A stretch of 64,000 bases of DNA. Origin: Malania oleifera (taxonomy: Eukaryota > Streptophyta > Magnoliopsida > Santalales > Ximeniaceae). The stretch's first letter is position 1, and each line of letters starts with the position of its first letter. Below, piece by piece: positions 43,098 through 56,909 of the stretch. The stretch is taken from positions 120,536,719-120,600,718 of the forward strand of contig NC_080420.1 of NCBI RefSeq assembly GCF_029873635.1, written 5' to 3'. The notes beneath the pieces were generated by a model that did no database searches, was not told the DNA's origin, and saw nothing but the letters and a program-made list of their open reading frames with translations. A program made the position numbers and the translations under genes.

Positions 43098-44418
43098 TGT
43101 GTTACCGAGAAGCAAGCAAACCATATTCTAGCTCTAGGTCAAAACTTAAGATTTATACCCAACTACGACTAAATTTTCTTGACCCAAAACAAATTATTCA
43201 TTGGGGTATATGACGTGAGAGTAGTGGAATAAATGATGCACGAGTCCATATGTCCCTTTTCTCTACTCTTTTACAGTCATGTAAGCTTATTGTTACTAAC
43301 CCACTAATAGAAAGCATTTTCTCAATAGGATACCACGAGGCCACCGGTTAAAACCCATGCCCAACTTTTTAAGTTCATAAACAAATTCACTTTGTTTTCG
43401 CCAAGCCAAAATTGTAGGTTTTTTGATACATTAACTATTGATACATTTCACTTAAGTCTATATATTTTTTTTATTGCATGACAAAAGCTAAGGTATTTGT
43501 GCTTAGAGCAGACTGAAACGACATTTTAGTATAACTTACATTGTGCTGTTCTCTCACGTGTGAAGTCAAATGACAAAAAAAGTATGGAAGAAAAAAATAC
43601 TAGTAAGAAATGCCTCATTGGATCCTTAGAAGAGTTTAAGAGCCAAAAATAAGAAAGAAATACTTGTAAGAAATTATTCATTCACGTAAGATTTTGAATG
43701 CATAACTATACAATTAGTATGAAAGAAAGTGACATCGATTTGTCACTTGATATTTGTAATGCTTTTCATTTAAATTTCATTTCTACAATTGATGGGACAC
43801 AAAGAAAATGTTTCAAAGTCATAGGTTTTATTTGCTAGAAAAAATATGTTAGTAATATCTAGGTTTCGTAATTTTATTCGCTTGATTCGCAAACATATTA
43901 CGCTTGTAAGGATGTGATTGAAAATATTACTTTATTTCAAATTCAGTAATGTGAATTTGAGTTTGAAACAATATGATTTATTGGTGTGTGAGAACATAGG
44001 GCCTTGCAACATCATGTCCCTTGTAGACAACAACTCCTAAATACAAATAGGATGATTATCTTAGTCAAATTAGTTTAGTAAAGGTTTAGCTTGTAAAATA
44101 AGTATCTTATCGTTACCAACCATTGATAAGGTGTTTTTGTTACGTAGCATGACCAGACTAAGCGCTAAACCTAATATAATAAAATTAGATTCTTACCCTA
44201 TATTTGTCTTATATAAATGGAAAAAGAATAAAAGAGAGTGATATTTATTTATTTATTTAAACCCATAACCTTTGCTCGTTGGTATGAGTGTGTGGGGGGG
44301 GGGGGGGGGGGAGAGCGGGGGTTGGGAACCTATATGCGTAGAATAAGGATTTTGCCTTGGTATGTCGAATCCTTCCCTTTAATACACCAATTACTGGCGA
44401 AATGAATTTAGTAAAAAA
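43098..44418. other. No gene seen; unique AT-rich sequence
   Basis: No coding region or recognised element. A run of 18 G residues lies at 44,294-44,311. Confidence 0.45.
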
Positions 44419-45349
44419 TGTAATGCCCCAACCTAAGTTTGTCAGGGAGCACTGCGTCTCTTCTCGTCCACCTGGACCAGACAACAGTGGGGTGGGCCTT
44501 ATCGGACTAATGATTGACCCCACAAACCAACATGTATCATTTTTGGTATGTTTTGTCCTCACTCACATACTTCCTGAGAAAACTTCCTAGAATGTCACTC
44601 ATCCCAAGATTACTTTAAGCCAAGCACGTTTAACCGTGGAGTTCTTATGGGAAGACTCCTGAAAAGAAAGGTGCACCTTGTTTTCCTCATTTCCTGAAAA
44701 CAATTTGGAACTCCAGATCCCATGTTTCATACCAAATATTCCACAAGTTTAGTTTATTTCCATTTAACATCTCATGCCACAATCATTTGATTTAATACGC
44801 AATAGTATAGTAAATGGTTTGAAAAACTATAATTTAATTTAAAAACAAGGGTTCAAGCATTTCTAACCTTTAATTTAATAAAAATACATAAGTTTTAAGA
44901 AAAAATGGAGACCATACCCCAAAACCCTAATTTTTTCCCCAAACTGTAAACTTGAAAAACCGCCAATTCCACACCCGGTGAAATTTTCCAAAGAAGTATA
45001 CATGTAAAGACCTGAACCCATAAATAAGAAAAATAAATAAGAAAAGGGTAAAAGGTAATTACAACAGGGTTCATTGACGAAGGCAGTAAGTTTGTCGACG
45101 AAGTCCCTCCAGCTTTTCGTCGCCGAAATTCAGAGAGTCATCGATGAAGAGATACCGAGCGAAACCAAATAAAATATCTGGATAGGGTTTGTTGACGAAG
45201 GTAGAGCTTTGTCCACGAACTGAGTGGCTGGTTCATCGACGAAGGCACCGCTTCATCGACGAATTTGACTCAGTCAAAGGCTCTATAAATATCATTTTTG
45301 GTTGCTTAAGGGTGAAGAAAACCTAAAAGCTCTCTCTCTAAAACCAACG

Positions 45350-45393
<44 letters not shown>

Positions 45394-46229
45394 GATCCTT
45401 CATCATTCATTGTCTGTTTCTACGATCGAAGGTTTCTGCGTAGATCAGAAGGAGAATATCTTCAGTTATAGCGGATCATTCATCATTTTGAAGATTTTTG
45501 GTGTTTTCCCTAAAATCGAGGTAAGGATCTGATTCTAGTTCTGATTCGGTAGTTATGTAGTAGTAGATATTATAGTGAAGTAATGTTCTTCGATTTTTAG
45601 GTTTAGGGGATCCCGGGTCGTTGTTTTGGATCGATTCGTTCATATTTCTATTTTCGGGATTAAGGTAAGCGGATTTGTTTACATAGGTATTTTTAAAAAA
45701 CTAAACCACTAGAAAGTTGGCTTATGCCTTTATGCACATTTTGACTACTATTCTGCAAAATTTTATCGAGTATAAATGTTGTTTCTTATAATTTTATGAT
45801 TTTACGGTTTTTGGCAAAAATAGGGGTTTTGGTATATGAACTCTAAATTTTCTAAAACTACTTTAAATTATTTTAAAACTAAAGTAGGAACTGCTTGATA
45901 CTCATGTTTGCAGTCCAAATGGTATTTTTCGAGTTATACACTGTTTATAGCGGATTTTGACGAAACAGACGTGACATATGATATGAAATGGAACATATTG
46001 AACGATATATTGGTAAATGAACTGTGAAAAACTAAAATTCCATTTTGTTATCTGAAAATGTGGAAAATAGGTGTTAGTTAATCACCGAGCTTTATTATGT
46101 AAAAAGGGTTGAACCGAGAGCGTTTGTGTTGGTTAACACCACTATCTGACAGAAAGAATGATTGCATGAAAGATTGCATGATTGTGATTGTGAAAATACT
46201 GGAATTGCACAGGTTCTTATGTTTAATTG

Positions 46230-46268
<39 letters not shown>

Positions 46269-47007
46269 TGATTGGTACCACAACTTGTAACTAAAGGAGT
46301 TGAAAAAATACTTTGAAGGAGTTGAAAGATACTCCAGGTTATTTGAGGCTTTAAATAGCTTGAGGCGCGGTTCTGTTGCTTACTGAGGTACAGTGTAACC
46401 ACACATGTGAATCAGTGCGGGTATCGAGACAGCCGGCTTGCAGGAGTGTGTCGGGGCACTGGTGAAATAATAAACCAGGTGGGGCAGCCGGACTATATTT
46501 GTTATGCTTGACAGTGCCTACACAAACAGGGCTCTGTCAGAGTTATCAATGCACAACCCATGCCACGGGGTAAATAGGCATATTTCTGAAAGTTTCAAAG
46601 CTGGTCATTGTCCTAAATTTTCATATACATGATTTAAAAATTGAAATGGACAAAGTCATAGGGTTGAGTACTGTTGACCTTATAAGTCACACCCGATTTT
46701 GATAATGACAAATACTCTAGTATTTGATGGCTATCAAGTGTATGTGCAGGTTTTTATTAGAAGATTAAGAAATGACACTTGAAGCAAAGCATGAAGACCT
46801 TGAAGACTTCTTTCATGTTGTAATTCATTTTAATGAGGGTCTGTAATAGTAATTAGGAGAAAATGTCTGTAATAATTATCTGCATATCATGCATATAAGA
46901 TCTGTAAGCTAAGAAATGTCGTAGATTGACCATAGGGACCGAATGACCTTAGGGCACCTTCAGTCGACCGACACTAGATTTTTGGACATACTTGAAAAGG
47001 CTTTAGG

Positions 47008-49657
47008 TGTAGTGACCTAGAGAATTTATAATATTTAAATAATAAAAGTAAGGGAGAAAAGGAAAATTAAAAGGGGGTAAATAGGTCTTTGTCGATGAGA
47101 AAATACCGAGAGGGGGGGTTTTGGGCATCTCTGAATTTTGCCAACGAGTGAAGGGTTCTTTGACGAATTGCTTATTGACCTCGTCAATGAGGTGACGTGG
47201 CTCGTCGACGAAGGCCAGTGTATAAATAGGCCAAATCTTCATTTTTGGCCAAAAATTCATGCACAACTCTCATTTTCTCTCTCCTTTTTAGTTCTCCTTC
47301 CTTCTCTCTCAATTTTTGGGCCAAATTTTTGCTGGTTCGACGATCTGAAGCCACCACAACACTCCTGGGAGAGTTCTCTGCATATCTGCAGGAGTGGATC
47401 GTCGGTGGGGTTGAGTTGGAAACCATCACAAATTCAAGGTAAGGCTTTCTACTTAGTATTTGGCCTTACTATAGTTGTAAGAAATGCTATGTACGATGAA
47501 ATACTGGAGTTTAGTTTTGGGAAATATTATTTTCAGGGTGTTGAGCGGAGAGTCCTGTGGGTGCAAGGCGGATTATTTTAGGGGCTTTTAAGGAATCAGG
47601 TAGGGAATAAACTAAGCCAGTAATTTTATGAAAATGTATGCATGATCTTACAATATTTGGTTTCAGGAAAATGAATATATATGTAAATTTTATGTTGGGA
47701 AATACTGTGATAAATGGCGACGTATTTAAATATACCTAATACCCATTCTATGTGGCATGAGTAAGATTTATTGTGAAATACTGTTTTCTGAGAATATTTT
47801 TATATATGATATGCCAGCATACGGGCTGAGCTACTAATATGATATGCTGGCGTACGAGCCGAGCTACTGATGTGATATGCTGGCGTACGGGCCGAGCTAT
47901 TGAGGTGATTGAGCCGGCGTACAGGCCGATGATTTTTCACTTTGTATATGAAATGTGATATGATGATAGTGAATTGACAATTATTACTATAGAATAATGA
48001 TTTATCATGATTTGGAATATGATATATGGTATCAGAACCTAGTTGGCTTGGTTTAGGCTTACACTAGACACAGTACCGTAGCTATGTGGTCACGTTGATC
48101 GTGATATTTGTGTTATCGCTGTCGTACAGGGCAGCATGAGGATGGATAGTCAATGTGGTTATTGAAGTGTTGGCACCCTGGTGTACGGACTAGTCTGGCA
48201 TACCCATCGTACTTACAGACATTTATTTTGACTTGGCAGTGGTCGGCCAGCCAGTGTCAGGTCCTGCCTTCGGGACACACAACCCAGTCATGTGGGGGTA
48301 ATACATGACATTAGCCAGCTAACCTACCAAGATTGTTTCGTATTATTATCATTATAAAAAGATGGATTATGTTTATAGAAACTCGGTATGTTTGGTTATG
48401 TTATGATTATACATGTTTTCCTAGAAATAATATTGACAATTTTACTAAATATGTTTATGTATGCTCTTATGTATAACATGAAATACTCATGTTGTCACAC
48501 ACTAGTATTAGTTTATTTTCCCTCACTGATAGGTGTTTCACCCCAAATTATTTAATTATTTGAGGAGCCCTGAATAGGAGAGCGGATAAAGCTCCGCTGA
48601 GATAGATATCGCTGGTCTACCCTTTTCTGAAGGGTAAGTCTTTTTGGTAGGGTCAAATGGATGCTGTGGGAAATGACCCTAGGACTGGTCTTTGGAGATT
48701 TTGGGAAGTGTATTATGAATATAGTAAACTTTGATTTTGTATTTAATGATATTCCAGGATATATATGATTTTATGTCTTCCTGCTGCCTAGGCTTCCGCA
48801 TTGTATTTTTTATATGTCCTTGGTACCCACGGGTATAGGTGGATTATAATCTGCAAGATTTATTAATTTGGAAAAAAAAATAGTAAAATAGGCAGGTCAT
48901 TACAGTTTGGAGTCAGAGCCTAGGTTGCTACGTTCTGTAAACCTTATAGTGCAGAGGAAACAATACCAGAGTATAGAAAAAAGATTTGAGGTTTTGTTCA
49001 CGGTCTAGAGACAGGACTTCCGTGGTAGTTTCTGTGTTTTTCCTGGGATGACGATTTCAGGAAAATCATAGTAAGCTATTATCAGGTTGTGTTCCTAGAA
49101 TGTAGAACTGGATTTAGGTATAGGATGGAGTTATTAACATAAGGGACTATGTAGGGTGAGTAAAATATGGGGAATAGGTATCTAAATCATGTTTATTGTT
49201 TTTCAGGATGGACCCTGGAGGAGGTAGTGCCCACGTAAGTGGTAGTGATGGAGCAGGACCCTAAACTGCAGGCGGGACTGATTCTAACGCAGTTTTACAT
49301 AGCGTGGCTCAGCAGGTTATGGCTGAGATCGCTAGGAGCTCTAGAGAGCAGAGAGGTACGTCTGCAGGGCATGGATGCACTATCGAGAAGTTTACGAAGA
49401 TGAATCCTCCTACCTTTTTAGGAGGAGTCGATCTTGCAGCCGTTGAGAAATGGATGCAGGAGACGGAGATAGTCTTGGCTATGTTGCAGTGTATTAAGAA
49501 ACAGAGGGTCCTCTTTGCCACCTATAGACTGACAGGAGAGGCTGAGAGGTGGTGGACTGCAGTGAAGCTTCTGGAGCAGCACAGGTACAAGTGGATTATG
49601 ATATGCAAGATTTATTAATTTGGAAAAAAAAAATACTAAAATAGGCAAGTCGTTACA
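47008..49657 (+). mobile_element. Shortened Tekay-like gypsy copy
   Basis: Identical duplications TTAGG (47,003-47,007 and 49,658-49,662) show that it is a single insertion. It consists of a 5' LTR (47,008-48,904), a primer site (TTTGGAGTCAGAGCC), the start of gag from 49,207 (with TFLGGVDLAAVEKWMQ and TYRLTGEAERWW) and the tail of a 3' LTR. Most of the coding region is absent and it is broken. Its LTR resembles that at 18,826 (palindrome module 47,090-47,215, TATAAATAG at 47,221, CGTACG minisatellite 47,805-47,930). Confidence 0.9.
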
Positions 49658-49677
49658 TTAGGTCCCAACACTTATGC

Positions 49678-51704
49678 TGTAACGACCTCAAAATCTTAAT
49701 ATAAAATGAAGCATAATAAATAGAAAAGTCAACCTGAACTCGTGGGTAGCGGGAATAGCCTGACATGAACAACGGAAACCTAAGTAGCAGTAAGTATAAA
49801 ATTTCAATCATCCAACCATAAAATATAATACCAGAGTTTACTACATCATCAAAATACTGTATTTAAATACAACCTCCAAATTTCAAAATAACCCTAGGAT
49901 CATACAACAAAAATAATCTTGATCCTAGTACAAAATCTAACCCTCCCAGTGGGGTAACTTAATAAGCTCAACGGCAGCCACGACCTGCCGGTCTCTCAGG
50001 TTCTCCTGAAAAATTAATTAAATTCGGGGGTGAGACACATCTCAGTAAGGGAAAATAAACTAAATACAGCTGTGTGGCAATATGAGTATATAATGCAGTT
50101 ATACATATACAATACATTTCACATATCTGTAAACATTCGTCATAATATAATGAATCATCATATACTTTCATATTTTTCTAGTAACTCATATCATTTATAA
50201 ATCGTCTGTTATATCTGATAATACTAAAAATATACACAGGATAAATAGCTAATTGATGTCATGTATTACCCCCTATGACGGGTTGTGCAGCTCGAAGGCG
50301 GGACCCGACAATGGTTGGCCGACCACTGCCGAGTCAAAAATGTCTGTAAGTACGATGGGCCCGCCACACCCTGGTCCGGACAGCTAGGTGGACGTCTACA
50401 ACTCTACACTGAAAGCCATATCAACTATCCATCTCCCACCCTCTCGTGGGGTGGTTAGCACAAGTCTGAACATAGATATCTGATCTATATAGCTACGGTA
50501 CCGAGTTCCTGAATTGAACTAAACTAACATTCGGGTTATGATAACATATAATACATGATAATATGACATCTTTCATAATTTCATAAATACGGCCTCTCGC
50601 CGAACATTTCATAAATACGGCCTCATGCCGAGCATTTCATAAATATGGCCTCGTGCCGAACATTTATTAAATACAACATTGTGCCGAACGTTTCATAAAT
50701 ACGGCCTCGTGCTGAACATTTCATAAATACGGCCTTGTGCCGAACATTTTATAACATTCTGAAGATAAATCAATTACCATGTATTTCAAAATTATCATAT
50801 ACTGCATTATTACGTAATTCTTGAAAACATCCTTATTCGTAAAATTGCTGTAACGTAATACATTTCATGGAACATAGTACTCATGCGACACAATGCTGAA
50901 TTAAATCATACGTTCCATCTAAAATCGTAATTTTTGTATACAGCAGCATTTTCCAAAATATACATTTATTCCATAATATTCGTATATAATACATGTTTTT
51001 TCTGAAAATAATTTACTCATACATAATAATAATTTGCGTGGAAAATAACTGTTTTAGTTTATTTCCTTACCTGGCTACTAAGACAACCCCTAAAATATCC
51101 TGGTCTAACACCCGTAATATTTCCTGACCAATACCTTGAAAATGAAAACTCTAGTACTAAATTTCAGTATTTTCACTTGTATATCATTTCCTATAACTAT
51201 CGTAAGACCAAATTTGGCTTTAAAAGCCTTACCTCAACTCAGGTATGAATTTCAACGGAGTTCCACCAACGATCCGCTCCCGCAGATATGCAGAGAACTT
51301 CTCTAGGAGCGTTGTGGTGGCTTCAGATCGTCGATCCGGTGAGCGACGGAGCCATAATCGAAGAGAGAAACCGTAGGGAGAGAGAGAGAGAGTGAGTTTT
51401 TTTTTTTGAAAATTTTGACATTTAAATCTGGGTTTTTGATATTTATAGGACTGGATTCGTCGACGAGCCATGTCATCTCGTCGATGAAATTCAGACTGCT
51501 TCAAAACCTCTCTCGGTATTTCCTCGTCGATGAATCCCCTATTTTCGTTGACGAGGCCCTGATAATCCCCCCCCCCAGGTTATTCATTCCAAAGTGCAAT
51601 GTCGTGTTCGTCGACGAAGTTGACTGCCTCTTTCTATTACCATTTCCATTTCCCTTCCTCTTTATTATTTTAAATACCATTTTTATTATTCAGGTTGTCA
51701 GACA
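49678..51704 (-). mobile_element. Gypsy-type solo LTR, nested in the SIRE-like LTR
   Basis: About 2.03 kb, ending (minus) GAGGTCGTTACA at 49,678. The start near 51,704 is less certain, since no clean 5-bp duplication is visible. It carries the conserved 'GGGGGTGAGACACATCTCAG' box (50,027), the 'CCCCTATGACGGGTTGTGC' block (about 50,270), a CGGCCTCGTGCCG minisatellite (50,580-50,750), a TATA (minus, 51,441-51,448) and palindromes at about 51,455-51,620. Confidence 0.78.
50578..50755 (-). repeat. 30-bp minisatellite with CGGC..GCCG hairpins
   Basis: About six units of ATTTCATAAATACGGCCTCG followed by TGCCGAAC. Like the array at 15,379 it contains a short palindrome per unit, but here most units keep the C-G closing pair. 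Confidence 0.85.
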
Positions 51705-52950
51705 TGCACAAATAAGTCCTATTCACATTTACAATTAGGGGATCAACTTGAAATGAAATTGAATAGAATAGGCAATATTTGTGAGCAGTTTGACCAAGCT
51801 TTGGACGATCGAACCTAAAATGACCTTTTCGCCCTCGGGCAACCAAACCCTTAGAAGGTTACTTTTCTCCAACTCGGGCTGCTGAACTTCTTAGTTCAAA
51901 ATAGGCCCCGAGCGACCAAGTTCCTCTGTTCTATTAATCGAACATATTTTCGAGTACCCGAACCACGCACATAATGTTTCTAACTTTTGTTCAGCCAACC
52001 GAATTTATTCTCGAGCACCCGAACCCTTTAAAACGGTTTTTTGGGGCTGTGTCTATTCGAGCGACCGAACTAAAGTTCAACCACCCGAATCCTCTCAGGT
52101 TACTTTCTTATTTACTGAGGTTAAAAGGGTTAAACTAGGTTAAATGCTCTAATGTGTTTTAAAAATTTCCTAATAATACCCTACATGTTTTAAACGGTCA
52201 TAATTAGGACTTGGTCTATATATATGAGTTCATTTGTGAGGATTAAGTAGAGATTAGCAAAAATCATTAACCAAAATCCTCTTTATTTCCAAAAGTTCAT
52301 ATTGCCCATTTTACTTCAAAACACTCTCAAATCTTCATTCCCTTGATATATCTTAGCTTTGTGAGAGTTTTATATTGGGTTATTGACTAGTATAGATTAC
52401 TCATACTCCCATTTTATTGGCTTGATTGTTTGATATTATTTTGGGGAGTTTAACAAAATTTATCCTGCATATTTGAATATAATAAATCTTGTGTTGGGAT
52501 AAACTCATAGGCTTGAACATTTTTGCATTGTCATTGCAAGATTCCTATAGTTTGATTTGTTGTGCAAAATATTTTTTACAAGTTACAATATTTTCAAACT
52601 ACTATTGTGCTCATTTCATTGAAGGAAATCTTTTGAAATAGTTTAATTATCTGATTAGCATATTTGAAACCCTAATTTATCATTGAGATTTGATATAACT
52701 TGTTTAGAACACTCTTGAACATTATAGTGATCACATATTGTTGAGTGTTGCTTGCACAAATATTTACATCACTGAACTTACATTTACCTATATTATTAAT
52801 GTGCATGTGATTGATTACATTTGGTATACATCTGCTTGATTAAAAAACATGATCATTGTACCTGTCTTTATTGTGAAAATACTGTTGTATTCCAGGTGTG
52901 ATATGAGGGGGCAGTAATTCAGCCCGGTAAGGATTGTTTGTAAAGGTTGA

Positions 52951-55164
52951 TGTAACGCCCCGAACCCTTAATCCCGAGTCCGGTGCGTTATGCCTGATAA
53001 AATCCCTGATAATCCATAAACCAATATATACGCAGTAAAAAACATAAACATAATCTCCATATAACATAATACTAGAGTTTACTAATTCTAATTATAATCT
53101 ATAATAAATCATCCATCACCTCCATTTCCATAAATCTACATAACTCCCAAAACAATTCAGTATTTTCACAATCATTCCTTACTCAATAGCCTTAAAACAT
53201 AAAGACATAAAACATAAATATTTACATTCCCCAAAATTAACATAGAAATATACCCTTTTCTTTTTCTATTTCCCAATAATGCTATAAAAACCTTGAGCTC
53301 TCAAAGTTTGACCTCGAGGACGTCCTGAAAAAGAAATACTTTATATTCGGGTGAGACACATCTTAGTAAGGGAAGAAACAATATATTAAACTCAGTGTGT
53401 GGCCATCATGAGATTATACATATCATTTTATAATATTTGCAAATCATTAACATAACATTGAAAGTCATTTTCTGAACCTAACAATCACATGCAAAGGTTT
53501 ACCCACGAGATTACCCAAGGATAGGGGTGATTACCCGCCCATACAAGTAGCACCCCTCTGCTCTGATACTTAGGTAACCCGAAGGTCATTATTGAAGCAT
53601 ACCAGAGCGCTCACCTTACTCAGTAAGCCCTCAAGTGTTAACTTGATCTCATACTCACGCATTCAACAACAGTTTACCGGTAAAAGCCCTAAGGATAGGG
53701 AATTATACCCGCCCATACAAGTAGGTTCCCTTTACCCTAGTGCGTTATGCAGCTACTGCCACATCTGAAACTACAAGTGCACTCACCTTACTCAGCAAGC
53801 CTTCAGGCGAAGAGTATGCCTCGCGCAATCGTAACATGTTTTACATATATAGATACTTCTAATATCATAATACATCATTCTTTCCATCGTTATTCAATCA
53901 TTCACATTCTTTCATATTCATAACTTAACATTTCCTTGTGTTTCACTTTAAGTGACTCTTTCCCATTTATATCATTCACATTTCACATTTCATTTCATTG
54001 CATTGTCATTCCTTGTCATTTCATTTTATAACATTTTCATTTCATTCCTTTGTATTACAACCGCTCTTTAGCCGTCATCAGTTAGTCCACATAGAAATGT
54101 GCTAAAATCTGCTACAGTTAGTCCACATAGAAATGCGTTAAAATCTGCTATCCCGGTTTTCAGCTGTTGTACCTTTACATGGTTGCATTTAACATACACA
54201 AGTAACATTGTCCATATCATATTTTATTCTCATTACTTTACTTACTTAGCCTGTATCTTATACATTTAACATATAATTTGCACAGATTCTAATGCCACAC
54301 AATTTAACAATAAAATTCATACATTGCCTGTAAAATAAGTCAACAAACATTTAACGTTTATATACTGAAAATACCTTTCATTTCTTACATGATTATTCTG
54401 AAAATATTTTTTCACTTTCATCAGTTCATTTTTGCATATACATATCTAATAAACAACCATAAAATCGAAAAAAATATAATTTAAACAGTTGACATTTTAC
54501 CCATACCGAAACATATACACGTATATATAACACAATTTATTTTTTCATTAAATTCATAAAAATTTTAGTTTAATATATATTTTTCCCCTTACCTGATTTC
54601 TTGAACTACGCCAACAGGGACTCCGAAAAATACCTACGACGCTCACCCGGTCCCTGAATCAAAAACCCTAGTTCCATTAAATTAATCATAAATAAAATAC
54701 TATTTAACTATTTCCTAGGACCATAATTCCCAAATAAATAATAATACCTGCAAATATAACCATTTTTACAAATTTCCCAAATCTCTCTATTGCTTTGGAG
54801 TGAGACCTAGAAAACCACAATTGAAAAATTACCTACGCCAAAATGACGACGATGACGACTAGGACCCCGTGGTGGTGTCTAATCGTCGATTTAACAGCAT
54901 ATTTAAAGAGAAATTAGAAAAATAGGAAAAAAATTACCTTTCCCTAGGAGCAGTGCCTAAGCTGTTCCCACGACAAATCTGCTCTAGTAGAAATGTCGGC
55001 AGCGAAACTAGGAATCCAACGACACCTTCCGTTTCCCGATCCGCTGCAAATCTGCCGAGAAATTGAGAAAGAGAGAGAGACGGAGACGGAGCGAGCTGAG
55101 GCTCGCAGAAGAAATTTCAAGGGGGGGTAGGCCGCCTCTGACTTCTTCTTCTTCTTCTTTAGTT

Positions 55165-55223
<59 letters not shown>

Positions 55224-55427
55224 CTCTTATTTCAATTAGTTTTTTTTTTAAATCCAATGTAAAAATGTTTAATTTAATAACTAATTATTTAATTAATCTT
55301 AATTTAATTTAATTTTTTTAATTTTAATTTTTTTTTCTTTTTCCCACACCATTTCTTTTATTTATTTATTTGTTATTTTATTTATTTATTTTTAATTTCA
55401 ATCATTTTAATTTTTCGGGTCTTTACA
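52951..55427 (-). mobile_element. Gypsy-type solo LTR, nested in the SIRE-like LTR
   Basis: 2,477 bp, starting (minus) TGTAAAGACCCGAAAAATT at 55,427 and ending GGGGCGTTACA at 52,951. Duplications GTTGA at 52,946-52,950 and 55,428-55,432 are identical. The conserved 'GGGTGAGACACATCTTAGTA' box is at about 53,361. Hairpins GGGGTG/CACCCC (53,524-53,556) and GGGAA/TTCCC (53,698-53,730) share a loop. A (TA)n tract lies at about 55,169-55,221. It lacks the TCGTCGACGA module. Confidence 0.9.
53490..53830 (-). repeat. Two repeats with conserved-loop hairpins
   Basis: On the minus strand each unit reads a short stem, the loop CTACTTGTATGGGCGGGTAA, and the matching stem. Stems are GGGGTG/CACCCC at 53,524-53,529 and 53,551-53,556, and GGGAA/TTCCC at 53,698-53,702 and 53,726-53,730. 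Around them are shared phrases ('CCTTACTCAG(T/C)AAGCC'). The loop matches the one at 42,433-42,580. Confidence 0.8.
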
Positions 55428-56837
55428 GTTGAGGTCAGCCTTGTGTTAATTTGACATGGTTGTGAAGGTTGAGGCCAACTCTGTGCTAATTGATCTGATT
55501 GTTTAGGTGCCGCTCCACCCGTTAAATGAGCTTATAGTGGTAATTTTTGTGATTGTTAGTCAAGGCGGGGATGTAGGCAATTTGCCGAACCTCGATAACA
55601 TTTCTGGTATCGTCTCCTTTACTCTTTTATTGTGTATGTTTGGTTAAATTTCAATTGCAGTTTAAATTTCGCTGTACATTTACATTGATTTATTTTATAT
55701 GCACTAGATTGACCTTAGACTTGTGTAATACTGATGTTAGTGGATTGACCTAGGGGGTAAAACTTTTTAAATACCAATTCACCCCCCCTCTTGGGATTGC
55801 ACCAAAGCTAACAAGTACCGTGTGGAGGGAATCGTACATTGTATGAGCCTGTACCTTACCCTAACCTTGGGGACTCTCACTTGTAATGATGATGTATTAT
55901 GTTTATATATGTCCGATAGTACTGTACTATGTATGTAATACTGTGCAACTAATTTTAATTGGAATAAATTCATGTAGTCACGTATTGATGTAATATCTTC
56001 CACCTTACTGATAAGTGTCTCACCCCAATCTTACAACCTTTGTTTTAGGTCCTATGGGATGTCAGTCCTAGTTCTTCTAGAGGGACTTTGGTGCATATAG
56101 TCTTGTTAGTGGACGTAAGTTTTTGTATTAGTACTAGGTTGTTAGCCTGGTAGAATGTGAGAGGGTGTAATATGTTTAGGTTTTAAACATAAATCTTTTG
56201 TACTGAGGAATACAGATAGAACTCCGGTATATGTCTAATAGAACCCCGAATGAGAATGTTTATGTTTTTCGTTGTACATGCATACAAATATGTATGAGTT
56301 ACACCCGTTTGTCCCTGTTTAGGGCGGGTTGTTTATATATGCTTATCAGATACAGGTATAACATAATATGTGTAGTAGCACTTTGGGTTCGTATAAAGGA
56401 CCGGGACGTTACAATACATATCACACCTATAACCATAAACTATAGTTTAACTGGTTCAGATTTCAAAAATAACTAATGTAAACAAATCCCCTTACCTGAC
56501 TTACAAGAAAGCCCACTGAAAACCCCAAAATCCACGCCCTACAACATTTGCAGTTCAAAATCCTAAAGTCACATTTCCCATAGATAAATCAACACAAACC
56601 CCAAAATATTCCTCATTTAGCATTTCCTAAGCTTCCTATACTCTAAAGCAACTATACAACCTTAAAATATCATACTTGCCTTGATTTTGGAGTAATGCCT
56701 GAAAAGTTTAGATCAAAAATTTGTTATGCTAGACTTGTAGAGAATCTTCCTTAGATCCTTGAGGTAACTTCCGATCATCGAATCTGGCAACGAGCGGTGA
56801 TAAATCGCGGAGAGAGAGAGAGAGTGAGGGTGCGGGT

Positions 56838-56909
<72 letters not shown>

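Larger units (their letters stand above)
46672..55813 (+). mobile_element. SIRE/Maximus-like copia solo LTR, third shell, holding three insertions
   Basis: It opens TGTTGACCTTATAAGTCAC with 'GATTTTGATAATGACAAATA' and closes 'CCAATTCACCCCCCCTCTTG'...GCTAACA. Duplications AGTAC at 46,667-46,671 and 55,814-55,818 are identical. The pieces (46,672-47,007, 49,663-49,677, 51,705-52,950 and 55,433-55,813) add up to about 2.0 kb. The 'GGTGCCGCTCCACCCGTTAAATGAGC' type leader block sits at about 55,507. It is the same family as 8,272-10,017. Confidence 0.88.
45003..56413 (+). mobile_element. Gypsy-type solo LTR, second shell
   Basis: It runs TGTAAAGACCTGAACCC to CCGGGACGTTACA, with identical duplications ATACA at 44,998-45,002 and 56,414-56,418. 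Without its insert it is about 2.26 kb. Palindromes fill 45,065-45,265 with an ATACCGAGCG box (about 45,152), a TATA at 45,284-45,292, (CT)n at about 45,351-45,391 and (AT)n at 46,231-46,264. The conserved 'CTGATAAGTGTCTCACCCC' box lies at about 56,007, on the far side of the nest. The pieces are 45,003-46,671 and 55,819-56,413. Confidence 0.88.

Noticed and set aside
44255-44600. Open frames on both strands near the poly-G run
   Set aside because: They cover the end of a solo LTR and a homopolymer; no domain.
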